Shown here one piece after another: positions 58,531 to 64,000 of a stretch of 64,000 nt of DNA. Below the pieces are notes generated by a model that was given only the letters and a program-made list of their open reading frames with translations, made no database searches and was not told the origin of the DNA. The DNA is taken from NCBI GenBank assembly GCA_013399695.1, contig VXAU01002071.1, forward strand, positions 1,124,362 through 1,188,361, in the 5' to 3' direction. Origin of the DNA: Formicarius rufipectus. Taxonomy: Eukaryota > Chordata > Aves > Passeriformes > Formicariidae. Numbering within the stretch: position 1 is the stretch's first letter; each line of letters starts with the position of its first letter. The translations under genes and the position numbers were made by a program.

Positions 58531-61240
58531 GCTCATTTCCTCTGTTCTTTTCCATTGTTTGCTCTGTGTCCCCACAGTGTGTTGGTTTTCTGGGACAGTG
58601 GTGAATCCAAGGAGGCTGGAATGTGTTTGGAGACAGAGAGGGCCTGCAGGGGTGGGCAAGTGTCTCTGGGACTGGGGATTTGAGTTGGAAACAGGGGATT
58701 TGACTCCCTGGTGCTGTTCCCCTTCCCTCATCAGTTTGAGGATGTTTTTATTGGAGCTACTGGAGTTCAGAATTTTGGGTTTTCCATGGAACTGTTAGGG
58801 TGGGAATGTTTTGTTTAAAGCACATCTCTTTTTCTAGGAGAAAAGAGAAAGTCAAGAAGAGCAACTGGCGTGACTCTTGATTTCCAGCATCTGCAACTGG
58901 AAACCAACTGGTCCCAAAGGGACCAGCCACAGCCTGAAGAGTGACCTTAGGTGTGGTCAAGGAGAACTCCTTTTCTCCTCTTTGTCCCACTGCAAGCTGT
59001 GGGTTGAGGAGGTGTCAGGGTTGTTCAGCAGCTGCCAGAGCAGAAGATGGGTTTTGGTGGGGCTGATGCCCACCAGCAGATGCTGAATAACCTCCTGGGT
59101 GCCCCTGGGGAAGCTGCCGGTTTTGGGGCCCACAGATTGGCCTGTTCTGAGTCATTTGGAAAACTACAAAATCTAGAAAGGCTATGTTTGTGATTAATTG
59201 GATTCCTGTAAATATTTTGTAGAGCTCAGTGGCTGCTGTGAGCAAGTCTCTGCTCGTGCAGCCTCCCATTGTGTTCTGCAGAGAAGGAACCAAACCAGGT
59301 GAACTCCAGTTGAACCTCAGCAAGGTAATGTGTCCCCCTCGCTGCAGGGATGTGGTCAATCGTTCAGGGGAAAAAAATTCAAACCCTCAAATTTGGCAGA
59401 ACAAACCAATATCTGCAAGAAGCACAGCCTGGGGTAAAAAGTCCAACATCAGGTGCTTGGTGGTGACTCCAGCCTGGATGAAGCTGTGCAGCCAAAGGAG
59501 CAAGAGGTGACAACTACCAAAACTTGGCACTGGAGAAGGACCCACCAGCAAGAGCTGGCTCCAGGAACAGCTTGCAATGAGCTGAAGGGCAGCTGGATTC
59601 CCATCAAGGCCAGGCTGGATGGGGCTTGGAGCAACCTGGTCTAGTGGAAAGTGTCCCTGCCCGTGGCAGGGAGTGGAACAAGATGAGGCTTGAGGTCCTT
59701 TCCAACTAAACCACTCCCTGATTCTGTGGCCCTGGGTGTTCAGCTCTCAGCAGTGCTCCCTGGGACCTCACATGCTGCTGAGCTCCAGCTGGTGGAGCTT
59801 AATGGGAATAGGTGGAGCTGGTTGAAGAAACCACTTGGTGAATGCAGGCCACGGGCTTCTGAGGTCAGAAGGGATGGTGGTTGTGTCCCTCTCGAGGAGA
59901 CCCCCAAAGTGTGCCTGAGCTGCAGTGCTGGCTGTGTGCCATTGCTGCCCGCTGGAGCAGCTCAGCAAGGACCATTTCAACAAAGACTTGGCAACTCCAC
60001 ACAAAAAAACCCAAACAATTTCAACATCTTGCTTGGGTTGCATTCAGTTTTCTAGTGTTTTGCTTTGTGGGTTGGATAAACTACTTCCTTCTTGCTGGGG
60101 AGGAGTTAATGATTTATGGGTCAGCTGGCATGACTCTGGTTTCTGCAGAATTCTGCAGAAAGCTTTTCCCCCTGGAGCCAGAGCTGAGCATGTAGGCGTA
60201 TCAGAACTCCTCCTTTAGCTGTGCCTGGGGCTGGGGGAGCAGTCACTGCTTTGTCTTGCTGGGGCTGAACACTCCACGGCTCCATCTCCTGCTTCCAGAC
60301 CTCCAGGTAGGACACCTTCGAGCCATCCAGCTTGATGTGTGGCTCTTGGGAACTGGGTTGGAGCTTTTGTGCAACTCCAGTGGGCACAAAGGTTGGTAAG
60401 TTAAATCAAATTATGCTGGAAGTTGTGAGTAGGATCGGAAGAAAGGCAGAGGGATGAACCAGCCATGGGGAGGGTTGGGTTTAGGGCAGAAAGCATCGAG
60501 GAAGACACTTGTTTCCAGGGGGAGGGCAGGTACTTGGAGCATATGTAACATTGGGAAGGTTTAGGCTCATAAATGATCCTGGATGCCATAGAGAGGACTT
60601 TTCCTGCTCTCTGGGGGTACCAGCTTAGTGCAAACTGCAGTTGAATTCCATTTTGTAAAGCAGTTTGATTTGATTGATTTGTATGTTTTATGGCTTTACT
60701 CAGTTAATGTTTGCAGAAAACTGATGTCACTTTTTGCTTAGATATTTCTCTCTCTGAGGGTAATTTATTGTTAGGGGACTGGACTGGTGACTCCAGCAGG
60801 ATTTCATCTGACTGGGAATTTACCTCCAAGAGATTTCTTGCTAAAAATAAAGTGTTCTATCCATAAGGTAAGTTTCAGGGAACTTTCTCCAGAAAGCACA
60901 GAGAAACTCATGGCCCTGCAGGTATTAGATTGGCTGGGAAGAACACTCTTGGCAATGTGGTGGGTTTAAATTGAACCTGACCAAGCAGTGTTTATTCCAT
61001 GGCTTGAGAGAAGATGTTCATCTGTCTTAGGTTGTTGTTTTTACTTCCAGAAAAGGAATGCAACTCCTGCTCCTTCTGCTCCCCAGCCACAACTGCAGGA
61101 ACTGCTCAGGGCTGGGGAAATCAGACCTATTCCTGTGAGCTTACCCTCAGTGTAAATGCACCTCTACTGTTTTAGCAGCTCTTTGGGCCAGGAGAAGAAT
61201 GTGGTGACATCATCTGTGGGATCTCCAGACAGGGATAAAC
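58531..61240. other. Intergenic gap between PFKFB2 and the RCA gene
   Basis: Holds one CR1 3' end near 59600 and otherwise no recognisable gene. The promoter and any 5' untranslated exon of the RCA gene should lie at its right end; no TATA box stood out. Confidence 0.5.
59590..59730 (+). repeat. CR1 3' end
   Basis: Sense: caggctggatggggcttgga, ctagtggaaagtgtccctgc and aggtcctttccaactaaacc. Confidence 0.85.
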
Positions 61241-63858
61241 ATGTCAGTGTTGGAGCCAGGCAAGCAGAGGGATCGTGCTGCTGTCCTGGGGTCATTCCTC
61301 ACTGCTGCCCTCATTGTGGCTGTCCAGAGTAAGTGAGGGGGTCCATCCATCAGGAATAAACTAAGATCCCTTGAAGGAAAACCTTCTCCTGGGTTTCACA
61401 ACACTTGGATCCTTCTCACTGCCTTTGTGTTTCAAGAGCATTATAAATCTTGGGGATCGGAATCAGTTTTCCTTTGCTTTTTTTTGTCCTTTCTGTGGAA
61501 AGTAGATTCTAACTGAGAAAGTGCAATAATTTGTACTAACTGGGGAAAACAAATGCTTAATCTGGACTTTGTGACCAGCCTTTGAAACTCCTGGGTGAGG
61601 TGTGAGGAGCAAGACCTGGAGGGGTGGTGCTCCTCCCAGTCCTTGCCAGCCACAGCCATCCCCACTCATGGGCTGCACTTCTCCTCTTTGCTTTGAGGGG
61701 TCTGAAGTGTCCTCACCTCGACCTTCAGAGTGAATCAGACCTGAAATCCCACTGCTTTTCCTTTTCCCAGCACCTTTCTGATGGAGTCTCTGTTGGCAGG
61801 TCTCTGTGATGCTCCACCACGTCTCCAGTCTGCAGAGCTCAAGGAGGAGCACCAGGGAATTGCCACATTTCCCTATAATTTCAGAGCAGAATATGTCTGT
61901 CGACCAGGTTATGGGAAAAGACCTAATTCCCCCAGTGTCCTTATTTGTGGAAGGAGTGGGAGGTGGTATGGGTCAAAGGACATGTGTACACGTGAGTATG
62001 TTTTGGGTTGCCTTGGTCTTCCTGGGCTAGTGGAAGGTGTCCCTGCCCACGGGAGGGGATTGGAACAGGATGATCTTTAAGGCTCCTTCCAACCCAAACC
62101 ATTCTGTGCTTCTATGACTTTTGATGTGTTTGTTTGCTGATGCTGTCGGCTCGTTTTGTTGGAGCAGTACCCAAAGTGAGCCCAGGGGATGGTGGGGGAT
62201 GAATGACATGACACGAAGCCCTGCTTTTATTCCACGAAGTCCTGGCAGTGCTGGCAGGAGCTGAAGTCTGCTCTGGTGCTGGCTGTGTTTCACTGCTGAC
62301 TCAGAGGATGTTCTTCTGCTCAGGCACTTTGTAACTCTTGGGTGGAAGAAAGTATTTGCCTTGCAGGAGGAGAACCCTTTGTTTGTGAAAGATGCTGTCA
62401 CACTCTCCAGGGTCACAGCAAGCCCCGCTCAGGCTGCAGAGGCAGCAGGTCTCGATGCAAATCTTGCCAGCATCGGGACACGTGGAATAATTTAGGGTTG
62501 GAGGGGGGAATCTGGAGGTCTCTGCTCCATCCCCTGGCTCAGTATTGGGGGAGTCTTTAAGCAGGAGCTGACTGCAGTGCTGTTGTCCCCAGCCAAGCTG
62601 TGCACCTATCCCGGGGACCCCCCCAATGGCAGACTCATCCTGGGGGAAAACCTCCTTTTGGGCTCTTCAGTGAACTTCACCTGCAACACTGGGTAAGCCA
62701 AGGAGCACTGGGGGGCACAGGGTCTCTTCTTCTCCAGCTGTTTTCCCAAAGTTTTTCCCCTCCAGATTAAAGCCTGTGCTGTCAGAAGCCTCACCAGTGT
62801 AGGTAACTGCAGACCCTGACTGAAATATCTTTTAAGCTTTCCTTTGAGAGCTTTAGGACTGACTGTTTTCATCTCCTGTTTTGAGGCACTTCTTCCCAAA
62901 CTCAAGTTCTTTCCAAACAATTCCCAATGTTTCAGTATCTTTTTGAAGAAAAGGCATGAACACTGAGCTCAGAGCTGCAGGGATAGCTGGAGCCAGCTGA
63001 TAAGGGAGATGTTTTTCCTTAGAAACATGTCTTTTTTTTTAATTTAAAAAAATGCTTCTGCCAAAAGGTGTTGGTAGTACATCAGAACTAAGTTTGCCAA
63101 GTAATTCCCTCTCCCCTGTTTCACACAGGTACAGACTGATTGGACGTTCTCAGATTAATTGTGTGATTAGAAATGGAGATGTTACGTGGGACAGAGATAT
63201 TCCCATCTGTGAGGGTAAGTAGAGTTCCCTAATTACCTATTATCTATCCTTTAATTATCTGGAACGTGACTGGGGCTGGATAAAGAAGCTGTTGTGTTGC
63301 TCTGCTGAGGATTTTGGCATTTCAATGCATGGTGGAGCCTGGAAAGACATTTTTAATTTGTGTTTTCCTTCCTGCATCATCCTGCAGAAGCACTTATTCA
63401 CTCCCTGGGAGTGAGGCAGCTGCGTGGGAGACTGGCATATCCCCAAACCCCTCAGTGCCTGGTCAGAGCTGTGCTGACTGTGGGCTGGTTTGCAGCTCCC
63501 TGGAGACCTGCCCTGCCCCTAATTTCTGACCCTTCTGGCTCCTTGTCCTTCAGCTTTTTTCCTTACCAGACCTTTGGTTTAAAAAGAACTAAATTATTTC
63601 TCTCTTATTCCTTCTTCCCACTACCATTTCCCCCGGATTCCCCAGCGATCCCATGTGAACCCCCTCCAGAAATAGCTCATGGGGAGCACAGCGGGATGGA
63701 CAAGGAGCTCTTTGTGTACGGAGACTCCATCACTTACCGGTGCCGCGGCGTCGGGAGGGCAGAGAGACCTTTGGCACTGGTGGGAGAGGCCTCTATTTTC
63801 TGCACCACCACGGACCATGTCAACGGTGTGTGGAGCAGTCCAGCTCCAGAATGCAAAG
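61241..63858 (+). CDS. Regulator of complement activation (CCP/sushi) protein, C4BPA / CREM-like; 3' part lies outside the window
   Basis: Family role: proteins built of CCP modules that bind C3b/C4b and help switch complement off. Exons on plus: 61241-61328 (ATG, then a hydrophobic LGSFLTAALIVAV signal, phase 1); CCP1 61800-61991; CCP2 split over 62593-62692 and 63129-63214; CCP3 63646-63858; donor GTGAGC follows. CCP1 has LCDAPP, EYVCRPGY, LICG and DMC. CCP2 has LCTYPGDPPNG, FTCNTGYRL, INC and TWDRDIPIC. CCP3 has IPCEPPPEIAHGEHSG, YRCRG, FCT and VWSSPAPEC. A phase-2 split second module is typical of RCA genes. In mammals C4BP genes follow PFKFB2; in chicken the CREM/CREG/CRES RCA genes sit in the linked cluster. 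Whether this one is secreted, GPI-linked or transmembrane depends on exons outside the window, so no symbol is given. Confidence 0.88.
62025..62118 (+). repeat. CR1 3' end in the first CCP intron of the RCA gene
   Basis: Sense: ctagtggaaggtgtccctgc and ttccaacccaaaccattctg, then tgcttctatg. It starts about 35 bp after the CCP1 donor. Confidence 0.88.
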
Positions 63859-64000
63859 GTGAGCTGCTCCCACACACAGGGCCAGGTGTGCAGCTGCAGG
63901 CAGCAGCACCAGTCCCTTCACAGCCTCTGCTCTGCTGAGCTGTTTCCTTCCTTGGAGCTTTCTCTCTCCTTCATCCTGCTGCAGTCACCTCTTCCAGATG

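Noticed and set aside
1..64000. tRNA, rRNA or CRISPR-like features
   Set aside because: None recognised by eye. The tandem arrays have short degenerate units without spacers and are ordinary minisatellites.

Overview
The window looks like vertebrate nuclear DNA from a bird, most likely a GC-rich, gene-dense microchromosome. The evidence is many 3'-end fragments of CR1-type LINEs on both strands, compact introns with canonical GT-AG borders, a polymeric Ig receptor with four V-type domains (the avian layout), and the gene order PIGR - FCAMR-like - SARG (C1orf116) - YOD1 - PFKFB2 - complement-regulator (RCA) gene. That order matches the human 1q32 block. The species cannot be fixed from sequence alone. 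All exon borders were read by eye from splice sites, reading phase and protein resemblance; no alignment was run.

Layout. 1-3.9 kb: PIGR on the minus strand, signal exon to post-Ig linker; its membrane and tail exons lie beyond the left edge. 3.9-12.1 kb: intergenic, with CR1 scraps. 12.1-17.2 kb: a second minus-strand receptor with three Ig-V domains, a Thr/Ser-rich stalk holding an exact-length 60-bp duplication, and a membrane exon; best read as the avian FCAMR-position gene. 17.2-29 kb: non-coding, with four minisatellites (14, 31, 18 and 12 bp units), one of them interrupted by an assembly gap. 29.2-32.5 kb: SARG on minus, with a CpG-rich island near 35.3-36.1 kb that may hold its untranslated first exon. 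36-41.4 kb: no gene seen; the right part is probably YOD1 3' UTR. 41.4-43.3 kb: YOD1 on minus, two coding exons. 43.3-44.4 kb: divergent YOD1/PFKFB2 promoter interval, almost filled by a degenerate tandem array of the octamer ATTTGCAT. 44.4-55.4 kb: PFKFB2 on plus, 15 coding exons, with 3' UTR to about 58.5 kb. 61.2 kb to the right edge: the start of an RCA-family gene (signal peptide and three CCP modules), which continues outside the window.

Functionally the left half carries epithelial/immune Fc-type receptors and the right edge a complement regulator. Between them sit unrelated housekeeping or metabolic genes: a deubiquitinase and a fructose-2,6-bisphosphate enzyme. The most unusual structure is the octamer array between YOD1 and PFKFB2.
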